In this document: positions 1 through 5,156 of the stretch, in pieces
How the letters are laid out: every line of letters starts with the position of its first letter
How positions within the stretch are numbered: position 1 is the first letter of the stretch
Source of the DNA: Chloroflexota bacterium
Lineage (GTDB): Bacteria > Chloroflexota > UBA6077 > CF-72
DNA: 6,303 nt
Reading direction: 5' to 3'
Assembly (NCBI GenBank): GCA_019242065.1
Contig: JAFAWJ010001061.1
Location: forward strand, 1-6,303
Notes under the pieces: generated by a model
The model's database searches: none
What the model was told of the DNA's origin: nothing
The model's input: only the letters and a program-made list of their open reading frames with translations
Made by a program: the position numbers and the translations under genes

Positions 1-32
1 ATCAGCGCGACCAGTGCATGCCGTCGACTCAT
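1..32 (-). CDS. Possible N-terminus of a leftward gene (partial)
   Basis: Read on the minus strand, an ATG at 32-30 opens a frame that begins MSRRHALVAL and runs off the left edge. Two arginines followed by hydrophobic residues are typical of the first residues of a signal peptide or membrane anchor. The upstream minus-strand sequence has only a weak purine-rich stretch (GGAAGCGGGCAGG) as a ribosome binding site. Ten codons are too few to identify a product, and the call rests on position and the basic-then-hydrophobic pattern only. Confidence 0.3.
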   Translation of the reverse strand, partial: MSRRHALVAL

Positions 33-318
33 CAGCCTGCCCGCTTCCAGGTCCCCGTCTCCCGCTCCCTGGTGCACCAACATCTTCGATCCCTCCCCGC
101 GTGGGGTCATCATACCCGCGCATGTTGTTGCATTGGCGGGTCTTCGCCTGCGGGAGACACGGTTTTTTCGCCGCTGGGAGTGCTCTGGATTGACTGATTG
201 TCAAGCGTTGGAGACGGAGGTGCGACGACAGGGCTTGCGCGCCGCGCCGCCGCTATCGCCTGGCCCTGAACAGACAGACAGAACAATTCCGCGTCCAAGT
301 GCCTAAAATAGCCGGGGC
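33..318. other. Intergenic spacer without a supported gene
   Basis: No reading frame on either strand gives a recognisable protein. A minus-strand frame covering 110-379 is low in complexity, rich in Ser, Pro and Ala, and resembles no family I know. The stretch is locally AT-richer than the coding regions, for example around 190-205 and 275-310, as expected of promoter DNA. A TTGACA hexamer lies on the minus strand at 204-199 but has no convincing -10 partner. The best promoter element is TAAAAT at 304-309, listed separately. Confidence 0.5.
304..309 (+). promoter_or_regulatory. Putative -10 element (TAAAAT)
   Basis: TAAAAT matches the TATAAT consensus at five of six positions and stands out in this GC-rich sequence. 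No good -35 hexamer is seen 16-19 bases upstream. A start point about seven bases downstream would fall at 316-317, almost on the ATG at 319, so the transcript would be nearly leaderless. It would serve the possible small ORF and the DUF2255 gene. Confidence 0.3.
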
Positions 319-438
319 ATGGATACTTGGGACTCTCCTGGCCCGCGGATCGATCGCATGAAGATACACATCGAGTCAACCCGCGTCACCGGTGGCGACG
401 GCACGTCCAGTCGTCGTCAGCCGTGGGATGACGAATGA
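319..438 (+). CDS. Possible small ORF (39 aa), coupled to DUF2255 gene
   Basis: An ATG at 319 opens 39 codons ending in TGA at 436-438. That stop overlaps the ATG at 435-437 of the DUF2255 gene in an ATGA arrangement typical of translational coupling. The predicted peptide begins MDTWDSPGPR, has an internal start at MKIHIES, and ends WDDE. It is hydrophilic, with no signal or membrane segment, and I recognise no family. There is no clear ribosome binding site, but the -10-like TAAAAT ends nine bases before the ATG. It could be a leader peptide, a leaderless small protein, or just untranslated leader that happens to be open. Confidence 0.25.
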   Translation: MDTWDSPGPRIDRMKIHIESTRVTGGDGTSSRRQPWDDE

Positions 439-812
439 GCGCGTTCGACGCGGAAACCCTGGCGCTGTGGCAATCCACGCCCGAGATAGAGATCGAGACG
501 TCGCGGGGCGGTGGCGCGCCCGTCCACCGCACAACCATCTGGATCGTCACCGACGGCCCCAGCGCCTATGTGCGCTCGGTCCGTGGGCCGCAGGGGCGGT
601 GGTACCGTGAGTTGAGCGCGAATCCGCACGGAGCGGTCCACGCGGGCGCCCTCCGCGTCGCGGTAGATGCCGAGGCGGTGACCGACGCGGCCGCCATCGC
701 GCGCGTGAGCGAACTGCTCCGCCAGAAATATGAGGCCCGATGGTCGGGGCCGACCGCAAGCATGCTGCGCGACGAGACCCTGCCAACGACGATGCGTCTG
801 CTCGCCGCCTGA
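435..812 (+). CDS. DUF2255 family protein
   Basis: This 125-residue protein matches the DUF2255 family, whose function is not established. The family pattern is visible throughout: a W12/EIEI segment near the N-terminus, HRTTIW at 31-36, DGPSAYVRSVRG at 40-51 and GRWYRE at 54-59. These are followed by an NPHGAVH segment and a C-terminal helix with YEARW. The mix of short beta strands and a conserved Arg/Trp core resembles the split-barrel fold of flavin-linked nitroreductase-like proteins; that fold assignment is inference. The length is normal for the family and there is no signal peptide or membrane segment, so it should be cytosolic. The ATG at 435 has GGGA at 425-428, six bases upstream. 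It is followed by a decayed LacI-type remnant rather than by a functional partner gene. Confidence 0.8.
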   Translation: MSAFDAETLALWQSTPEIEIETSRGGGAPVHRTTIWIVTDGPSAYVRSVRGPQGRWYRELSANPHGAVHAGALRVAVDAEAVTDAAAIARVSELLRQKYEARWSGPTASMLRDETLPTTMRLLAA

Positions 813-842
813 CTACGCTGGACCTCCCACGTTCCTTATTGA

Positions 843-1104
843 AATGGCATAGCTCCCATCCTCTATACAGCCGATTGCTTCAACGACAACCTTGCGCTTG
901 CGGTGCGCGGATATGCGTCAGTTGCGGCTGTGTGCACCGCGCGATCTGGCTGTTGTCGGCGCCGACCACATCGCCGCCGCGCGACTGGCCGACCTGACCT
1001 GCCCGTGCTCGCCACGCGTGTGGCCGAAGCGATTACCTCCGCATTGAATGGCGTCGACCGCCCCCGCGGCACTGCTGCATCTGGTCCGTAGAGGCTCGAC
1101 CTAG
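843..1104 (+). pseudogene. LacI-family regulator, C-terminal remnant, frameshifted
   Basis: Pieces of a LacI/PurR-type ligand-binding domain lie in order on the plus strand, switching between two frames. Frame 3 (843 to about 905) gives PILYTADCFNDNLALAV, the region where the family has a C(F/A)ND.LA helix start. Frame 1 (about 907-1005) gives LRLCAPRDLAVVGADHIAAA and then RLADL, matching the hallmark 'G.r.P.DvavvG.Dd...a.l..P' block. Frame 3 (1002-1058) gives ATRVAEAITSALNG, the family's C-terminal helix. Frame 1 (1057-1104) gives LLHLVRRGST and a TAG stop, matching the usual 'lvvR.St' terminus. The helix-turn-helix and most of the first subdomain are absent; the DUF2255 stop lies only 30 bases upstream. 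At least three frame changes and loss of the DNA-binding half make it non-functional. Confidence 0.75.
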
Positions 1105-1281
1105 CAGGTACTGCACCGCGCAGGTCCATTCCCAAACGAGGATTGCGGTGGAGTCGCTGAGGACCAGGGCCCGCCTCAGCCGTGTCGAAGTCGGCGCTGC
1201 GGACGAATTCCTGCACCCGAGCCAAAACATCCACCGCTGCCCGCCGCGCGCTGTACTCCCTGGAGGCCAGTTCCTGAGTGA
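1105..1281. other. Intergenic region before the MFS gene
   Basis: No intact gene is supported here. The minus strand is open in two overlapping frames and gives helix-like segments such as VLARVQEFVRSADFDTAEA in one frame and ALVLSDSTAILVWEWT in the other. That could be a decayed coding fragment, but I cannot assign it to a family. The promoter and any TetR operator for the MFS gene should lie here. The only symmetry near the start is a short imperfect one, CTGG-AGG-CCAG at 1260-1270, which is too small to call an operator. Confidence 0.35.
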
Positions 1282-2607
1282 ATGGCGGCTGCTACTATCG
1301 CGGCCCACGTCATGCACGAGGTAGGCGCCGTTCACACACCGACCAGACCGGGTTGGATCGCCAGCCTGGAAACGACGTTTTCGTCCTTATCCAACCGCAA
1401 CTTTCGGCTGTTCTGGACCGGCCAGCTGGTGTCCCAGATCGGCACCTGGATGCAGAATGTCGGTCAAGCCTGGCTCGTGCTGGACATCACGCATTCAGCG
1501 ATCGCTCTCGGCACAGTGACGGCATTGCAGACGCTGCCGATCCTGTTCACGGTGCTCTTTGCCGGCGTGGTGGTGGATCGGCTGCCCAAGCGGCGGATCC
1601 TGTACGTCACACAGACCATCTCAATGCTCCAGGCGGCGGCGCTGGTGGCGCTCACAGCCAGCGGGCAGGTGCAGGTCTGGCAGATCTACCTGCTCGCCAT
1701 CTTGCTGGGGTTTGTCAACGCGTTCGATCAGCCGACGCGGCAGGCGTTCGTGGTGGAACTGGTCGGCCGCGAGCATGTGGTCAACGCGGTCGGCCTCAAT
1801 GCCGCCCAGTTCAGCATTGCGCGACTCGTCGGACCCGCGCTGGCGGGGCTTGCCATCGCCGCGTTCGGCATCGCTACGTGTTTCCTGCTCAACGCGATCA
1901 GTTTCCTGGCTGTTCTGATCAGCCTCACCTTCCTCCGCTCGGCGGAGTTCCGCCGTGCGATCGCGCCTTCCCGCCAGACCGCGGTGGTGGTGGAGTTGCG
2001 CGAAGGGGTGCGGTTCCTCCTCGGTAAGCGCGAGTTGACCGTCGCCATGATCGTTCTGCTGGGCAACGGTGCCTTCGTGTACAGCACGAGCACGATCATC
2101 CCGCTGATCGCTGAGGACGCGCTCCACGTCGGAGCCTCCGAGTTCGGATTGCTCGTCGCGGCAGTCGGGCTTGGCTCACTCTTCGCCGCCCTGGTGGTCG
2201 CGCGACGCGCGCGTGCGTCGGAGAAGACCTTTTTGACCGCCGCGGCCTGTTTCGGGCTGCTGTACTTATCGCTGGCGGTAGTCTCGTGGTTCGCAGTCGC
2301 GTTTGTCGTGCTGGCGCTGGTCGGTGCCGCTATCCAGGTGTTTGGGACGTCCGTCAACTCGCTCCTGCAGCTGAACTCGCCCGATCAGCTGCGCGGGCGT
2401 GTGATGTCCGTGTTCACCCTGTTGACGAATGGCATCCAACCAGCCGGCTCCGTGTTGAATGGCGTCGTTACGGCGGCAGCCGGGGTGCGGGTGACGGTTG
2501 CCGTCGAAGCAAGCATCTGTCTGGCGGCGCTGGTCGCGGCTCTAATGTATCGAGCCAGAACCCAGCCCGACCCCGGTGGTGACTCGGCACTACCCGGATC
2601 ACCGTGA
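1282..2607 (+). CDS. MFS transporter, EntS/MFS_3-like exporter
   Basis: This 441-residue membrane protein belongs to the major facilitator superfamily. It resembles the MFS_3 branch that includes the enterobactin exporter EntS and many proton-driven drug exporters. After a 35-residue hydrophilic N-terminus, NFRLFWTGQLVSQIGTWMQ (40-58) is the family's first-helix signature. GVVVDRLPKRR at 95-105 is MFS motif A in the loop after helix 2, and NAFDQPTRQAFVVELV at 146-161 is the typical MFS_3 loop. QLRGRVMS at 369-376 is the motif-A-like repeat in the second half. Hydrophobic segments fit about twelve helices in two halves. ATG 1282 follows GGAGG at 1262-1266, a rather long 15-base gap, and a stop at 1279-1281 closes the frame, so the start is here or at ATG 1312. 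A TetR-type regulator follows by 39 bases, suggesting one operon. The substrate cannot be read from sequence. Confidence 0.88.
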   Translation: MAAATIAAHVMHEVGAVHTPTRPGWIASLETTFSSLSNRNFRLFWTGQLVSQIGTWMQNVGQAWLVLDITHSAIALGTVTALQTLPILFTVLFAGVVVDRLPKRRILYVTQTISMLQAAALVALTASGQVQVWQIYLLAILLGFVNAFDQPTRQAFVVELVGREHVVNAVGLNAAQFSIARLVGPALAGLAIAAFGIATCFLLNAISFLAVLISLTFLRSAEFRRAIAPSRQTAVVVELREGVRFLLGKRELTVAMIVLLGNGAFVYSTSTIIPLIAEDALHVGASEFGLLVAAVGLGSLFAALVVARRARASEKTFLTAAACFGLLYLSLAVVSWFAVAFVVLALVGAAIQVFGTSVNSLLQLNSPDQLRGRVMSVFTLLTNGIQPAGSVLNGVVTAAAGVRVTVAVEASICLAALVAALMYRARTQPDPGGDSALPGSP

Positions 2608-2646
2608 GTTTTCTGCCGGATCGGGCCAGCAGTTGGGCACTCTGGC

Positions 2647-3336
2647 TTGCCGACGACCGGCGTCGCGATCCATACCAAACTGACTGGTCAACTATGCCTG
2701 CCTCGTACCAGCACCGCCCGCGAGCGGCTCATCGACAGTGCCTGCCACCTGGTTCATGCCGGCAGTTACGCGGCGACCAGTGTTGATGATCTGTGCGCGG
2801 CTGCCGGCGTGCAGAAGGGTAGCTTCTACCATTTCTTCTCAGCCAAGCATGAGCTGGTCATCGCCGCGGTCGACCGCCAGTGGGCGAGAGCTTGGGCTGA
2901 GGTCCTCGAGCCGGCATTTGCGCACGACGTCCCCGCGCCACGACGATTCGCGCGGTTCTTTCGACTGGTTGCCGAGCACCAATATGGCGAGCTCGTTCGG
3001 GGCTGCCCATTTGGCAACCTGGCCGCCGAAGTCGGGACGCTGGAACTCGCCGTACGTGAGCGCGTTGCGAGCGTCTTCGACGGCTACCTGAGCTATTTCG
3101 AGCTGGCGCTACAGGACGCTGCCGATGCAGGTCTGCTCGAAGCAACGGAAGTCAAGTCGACTGCGGCAACGGTGCTGGCGTGCTTTCAGGGCGCCCTGTT
3201 ACTGGCCAAAACGCGCAACGATCCCAGACTGATCGAACAGGTTGGCGAGCGGGTCGTTCGCCTGCTCGCCGTCGATCCCGTGTCGCCCAGTGCAATCTCC
3301 AGACCCGCTTCTCCCTCGAGGAGACCTGTCCTTTGA
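2647..3336 (+). CDS. TetR/AcrR family transcriptional regulator
   Basis: This protein of up to 229 residues has a TetR-type N-terminal DNA-binding domain. ARERLIDSACHLVHAGSYAA (24-43) forms the first helices and the helix-turn-helix follows at 44-64, with TSVDDLCAAAGV and KGSFYHFFSAKHEL as the hallmark blocks. The all-helical C-terminal half contains RGCPFGNLAAEVG and resembles the AcuR-like (TetR_C_13-type) ligand-binding domain. The frame opens at 2608 straight after the MFS stop and contains no ATG or GTG before the domain. The start is therefore probably TTG 2647, though CTG codons downstream are possible, and no strong ribosome binding site is visible, so coupling to MFS translation is likely. 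As the distal gene of an exporter pair it probably represses the operon and responds to the exported compound. The last dozen residues are Ser/Pro/Arg-rich and outside the fold. Confidence 0.85.
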   Translation: MPTTGVAIHTKLTGQLCLPRTSTARERLIDSACHLVHAGSYAATSVDDLCAAAGVQKGSFYHFFSAKHELVIAAVDRQWARAWAEVLEPAFAHDVPAPRRFARFFRLVAEHQYGELVRGCPFGNLAAEVGTLELAVRERVASVFDGYLSYFELALQDAADAGLLEATEVKSTAATVLACFQGALLLAKTRNDPRLIEQVGERVVRLLAVDPVSPSAISRPASPSRRPVL

Positions 3337-3451
3337 GCTCCAATTCTCTGCCACGTCGCCCTCGAGGGCACGGCAGCCTACTACGACGGCTTCGGCGCGT
3401 TGAAACACGTGCTGCTGGCGGTCGGCCCAGCGGGCGCGGGCCAGTCGACGC
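3337..3451. other. Convergent intergenic region with a 12-bp palindrome
   Basis: This gap separates the convergent TetR and GlsB-like genes. A perfect palindrome, GCCCTCGAGGGC, lies at 3358-3369, 22 bases after the TetR stop. It has no following T-run, so it is at best a weak terminator. The plus-strand frame continuing after the TetR stop reads GTAAYYDGFGALKHVLLAVG, which looks protein-like and could be the remnant of a lost gene. I cannot identify it. Confidence 0.3.
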
Positions 3452-3790
3452 TCACACCACGGGGCGCCGTGTCGTGTACAGCTCCACGGCCACAACGACG
3501 ATCACCGCGCCGATGAACGCGGGCAGCAGGTCGACGCCGAGCACCGCGAAGCCAGGATCGTGGATCCCCAGGGCTTTGAACAGCAGGCTGCCGATGAAGC
3601 CGCCAATCAATCCCGCCAGGACCGCGCCAACCCAGCTGCCAGGCAGCTCACCGGGCACCACCATGTCGGCCGCCCAACCGACCAGCCCTGCCACGACCAA
3701 CGTGGCCGCCAGAGAAATCAAGCCAACCGCGGCCCAGGTGCCCATGGCCAGGATCAGAGCGAAGGCAACCAACACGCCAAGACATCCCAT
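3452..3790 (-). CDS. GlsB/YeaQ/YmgE family stress-response membrane protein
   Basis: This small, very hydrophobic protein of 112 residues matches the GlsB/YeaQ/YmgE (transglycosylase-associated protein) family of inner-membrane proteins, which are linked to general stress responses but whose biochemical role is unsettled. The diagnostic core is GLVGWAADMVVPGELPGSW at 35-53, then VGAVLAGLIGGFIGSLLF at 54-71, followed by a last hydrophobic helix at about 88-104 and a short basic tail. The usual length is about 80-90 residues; here an extra hydrophobic N-terminal segment (4-16) is present. An alternative start at Met16 (3745) would give 97 residues, and neither start has a convincing ribosome binding site. 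The gene lies downstream of the SDR gene on the same strand, 100 bases away across a hairpin, so it may have its own promoter. Confidence 0.85.
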   Translation of the reverse strand: MGCLGVLVAFALILAMGTWAAVGLISLAATLVVAGLVGWAADMVVPGELPGSWVGAVLAGLIGGFIGSLLFKALGIHDPGFAVLGVDLLPAFIGAVIVVVAVELYTTRRPVV

Positions 3791-3890
3791 GCATCGTTGA
3801 CGCGCAAGAGGCGCGGTCGTTGCACATCAGTCAGGTTTGCGTTCAACGACGCCGGCCTGCGTGGCGAAGCCTGCTTGCCACGCTGCTCAC
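3791..3890. other. Spacer between SDR and GlsB-like genes
   Basis: These 100 bases should contain any independent promoter for the GlsB-like gene. I see no convincing -35/-10 pair on the minus strand. The left half is relatively AT-rich, and the right half is occupied by the hairpin listed separately. Confidence 0.4.
3859..3883 (-). terminator. Hairpin 3' of the SDR gene
   Basis: GCGTGGC at 3859-3865 pairs perfectly with GCCACGC at 3877-3883. The interior AAG/CTT can add three pairs around a one-base bulge and a four-base loop. It begins eight bases past the SDR stop codon in the direction of transcription. The DNA beyond it on the minus strand is not T-rich, so it is not a classical intrinsic terminator. 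It may attenuate read-through into the GlsB-like gene or stabilise the 3' end of the mRNA. Confidence 0.4.
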
Positions 3891-4640
3891 TCATTGGATT
3901 CCACCGGCCGCGAACAGGGTGTCGCCAGTGATCCAGCGGGCGTCGTCGGACGCCAGAAACACGGCGACGGGGCTGATATCCTCAGGGTGGCCTACGCGTC
4001 CGAGCGGAGTGGCGGCCAGGAGCCGACGGTAACGATCGCTGTCGTCGGTGACACCGACCTCTCGAGCACCCTCGGTCTGGGTAGCACCGGGGGCAATCGC
4101 ATTGACGCGGATCTGACGTGACCCAAGCTCCTTGGCCAGAACTTGCGTCATCGTCACCAGCGCGCCCTTCGTCGACGTGTAGAGCGCTGAGCCGGGCCCA
4201 CGCACCGCAATTCCGGCCGAGGCGATGTTGACAATCGAGCCGCCTCTCGCCGGTGCCTGCGCGATAAAGCGCTGCATGGTGAATATCGGGCCCAGAACGT
4301 TCGTGGCGTACAGACGGTGGAACTCCGCCTCAGTGACCTCTTCAATCGGCTGAAATGAGAAGACGCCAGCGTTGTTGACCAGCACGTCCACTAGGCCGAA
4401 TGCTCGCGTGACCTCTGCGAAAAGTCGGTCGACGTCGTCGGATCGCGATTGATCGGCGCGAACGGCGAGAGCGCGTCCGCCACCTGAGACGATCTCACTG
4501 ACAACGGTCTCCGCGGCGGTCGCATCCGTGGCGAAGTTCACGCCGACGGCGGCGCCTGCCGAAGCAAACGCCAGTGAGATCGCGCGTCCAATGCCGCGCG
4601 CGCCACCGGTGACGATCGCGACGCGTCCGTGGAGCGTCAT
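3891..4640 (-). CDS. SDR family NAD(P)-dependent oxidoreductase
   Basis: This 249-residue protein is a classical short-chain dehydrogenase/reductase, a cytosolic enzyme that interconverts an alcohol and a carbonyl using NAD(P)(H). The Rossmann cofactor motif TGGARGIG is at 11-18, NNAG at 89-92, and the full catalytic tetrad is visible as N114, S141, Y154 and K158 (YTSTK). The post-catalytic VNAIAPGATQTE segment and the C-terminal ITGDTLFAAGG are also typical. Length is normal. After the second strand, NFATDATAAE lacks the acidic residue that selects NAD and resembles the 'NYA.S...AE' pattern of NADP(H)-preferring FabG/glucose-dehydrogenase-like members; that preference is inference. ATG 4640 begins 31 bases after the stop of the SnoaL-like gene, so the two are probably co-transcribed. 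The substrate is unknown. The ribosome binding site is weak. Confidence 0.9.
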   Translation of the reverse strand: MTLHGRVAIVTGGARGIGRAISLAFASAGAAVGVNFATDATAAETVVSEIVSGGGRALAVRADQSRSDDVDRLFAEVTRAFGLVDVLVNNAGVFSFQPIEEVTEAEFHRLYATNVLGPIFTMQRFIAQAPARGGSIVNIASAGIAVRGPGSALYTSTKGALVTMTQVLAKELGSRQIRVNAIAPGATQTEGAREVGVTDDSDRYRRLLAATPLGRVGHPEDISPVAVFLASDDARWITGDTLFAAGGIQ

Positions 4641-4671
4641 GAGGCCACTGCCGTGAGGACGGCTTGGTCCA

Positions 4672-5031
4672 TCAGTAAGGCGACGGCTGGTTGAACACGA
4701 TCACCAGCCCGACGATCTTGTCGTCCCGCAGTGTGAAATAGTTGGTAAGGATCAACTCTGGAGGCAGGTTGGTCTTGTCATACGTCCCGTCATAGCGCGC
4801 CCGCATGATGACGTCGCCGTAGTGATCGATGCACTCCTGGACCTCCATCGTGACATGATCCCCAACAATCTCGCGTTCGACGAAGCGGCGGATGGCTTCG
4901 ATTCCGACAATCTCGCGGCGGTTGTCGTTCACGAAGGCGTCGGGGGCAAAGGTCGCCAGGATCGCATCGACCTGGCCGGCGTTGATGGCCGCAATATGCG
5001 CGGCGACTACTGGGGAAAGCTGAGCTGACAT
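4672..5031 (-). CDS. NTF2/SnoaL-like protein (ketosteroid-isomerase fold)
   Basis: This protein of 119 residues has the pattern of the nuclear transport factor 2 / SnoaL-like superfamily, a cone-shaped fold used by ketosteroid isomerases, polyketide cyclases and many ligand-binding proteins. An N-terminal helix (VVAAHIAAINAGQVDAILAT) is followed by FAPDAFVND, the helix IEAIRRFVEREIVG at 44-57, then alternating strands with VTMEVQECIDHYGDVI, TNYFTLRDDKIV and VIVFNQPSPY. The start at 5031 is chosen because GGAAAGGA lies at 5046-5039, seven bases upstream. A longer frame to 5145 exists, but it crosses this ribosome binding site and the MerR operator and has a non-protein-like N-terminus. It is the first gene of a likely operon with the SDR and is divergent from the MerR regulator. 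Superfamily assignment is fairly secure; enzymatic activity is not established. Confidence 0.82.
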   Translation of the reverse strand: MSAQLSPVVAAHIAAINAGQVDAILATFAPDAFVNDNRREIVGIEAIRRFVEREIVGDHVTMEVQECIDHYGDVIMRARYDGTYDKTNLPPELILTNYFTLRDDKIVGLVIVFNQPSPY

Positions 5032-5038
5032 CGAGTGT

Positions 5039-5046
5039 TCCTTTCC
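5039..5046 (-). promoter_or_regulatory. Ribosome binding site of the SnoaL-like gene
   Basis: Read on the minus strand, GGAAAGGA ends seven bases before the ATG at 5031-5029. It is the clearest Shine-Dalgarno sequence in the window and decides the 119-residue start over the longer 157-residue frame. Confidence 0.65.
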
Positions 5047-5117
5047 GGTGGGCGTGGGAGACGCCTCCGACACTCTCCTGCCTCCCGTTACAGGACAAGC
5101 AAGACCTCGTTCCGGCC

Positions 5118-5148
5118 TTGCACCTCCCCCAGGGGGAGGTTGCACACT
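5118..5148 (+). promoter_or_regulatory. MerR-type promoter with 19-bp spacer
   Basis: TTGCAC (5118-5123) resembles a -35 box. CACACT (5143-5148) is a weak -10 box 19 bases further on. The spacer is filled by the palindrome at 5122-5140. A 19-20 base spacer with a dyad between the hexamers is the hallmark of promoters that MerR-family activators untwist. The transcription start would fall around 5155-5157, making the MerR mRNA leaderless or nearly so, and the regulator would control its own gene. Whether it also acts on the divergent SnoaL/SDR genes is inference. Confidence 0.5.
5122..5140. promoter_or_regulatory. Perfect 19-bp palindrome, probable MerR operator
   Basis: ACCTCCCCC-A-GGGGGAGGT is a perfect 9-1-9 inverted repeat in the intergenic region between the divergent SnoaL-like and MerR genes. 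GC-rich dyads of this type, with CCTCCCC half-sites, are characteristic operators for MerR regulators of the TipA/BmrR kind. It ends 17 bases before the MerR ATG and 91 bases from the SnoaL-like ATG. Confidence 0.7.
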
Positions 5149-5156
5149 GGAGGTCG

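Noticed and set aside
199..204. TTGACA on the minus strand as a promoter
   Set aside because: No acceptable -10 hexamer is found 16-19 bases downstream and no gene is supported in that direction before the possible start at 32.
110..379. Minus-strand frame of 89 codons in the left spacer
   Set aside because: Low-complexity Ser/Pro/Ala sequence, no recognisable domain, and no ribosome binding site.
863..1234. Minus-strand frame of 123 codons opposite the LacI remnant
   Set aside because: It is antisense to recognisable LacI sequence and its Arg/Ala-rich translation has no family pattern, as expected of a shadow frame in GC-rich DNA.
1728..2357. Long minus-strand frame (209 codons) opposite the MFS gene
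   Set aside because: It lies wholly within the well-supported MFS gene and its Thr/Ala/Arg-rich translation has no family signature.
3358..3369. GCCCTCGAGGGC palindrome as an intrinsic terminator
   Set aside because: Only a short stem with the centre inside the palindrome and no T-run on either strand, so termination is not supported.
3180..3800. Plus-strand frame of 206 codons over the TetR end and GlsB-like gene
   Set aside because: It runs antisense to the clear GlsB/YeaQ core motifs and is Pro/Thr/Arg-rich without domain similarity.
5032..5145. Longer start for the SnoaL-like protein (157 residues)
   Set aside because: The added residues are Pro/Gly/Arg-rich, cross the MerR operator, and lie upstream of the strong GGAAAGGA ribosome binding site that fits ATG 5031.
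5118..5156. N-terminal extension of the MerR gene from TTG 5118
   Set aside because: It would translate the operator palindrome into 13 residues with no family similarity. ATG 5157 has GGAGG close by and starts directly before the MerR helix-turn-helix.
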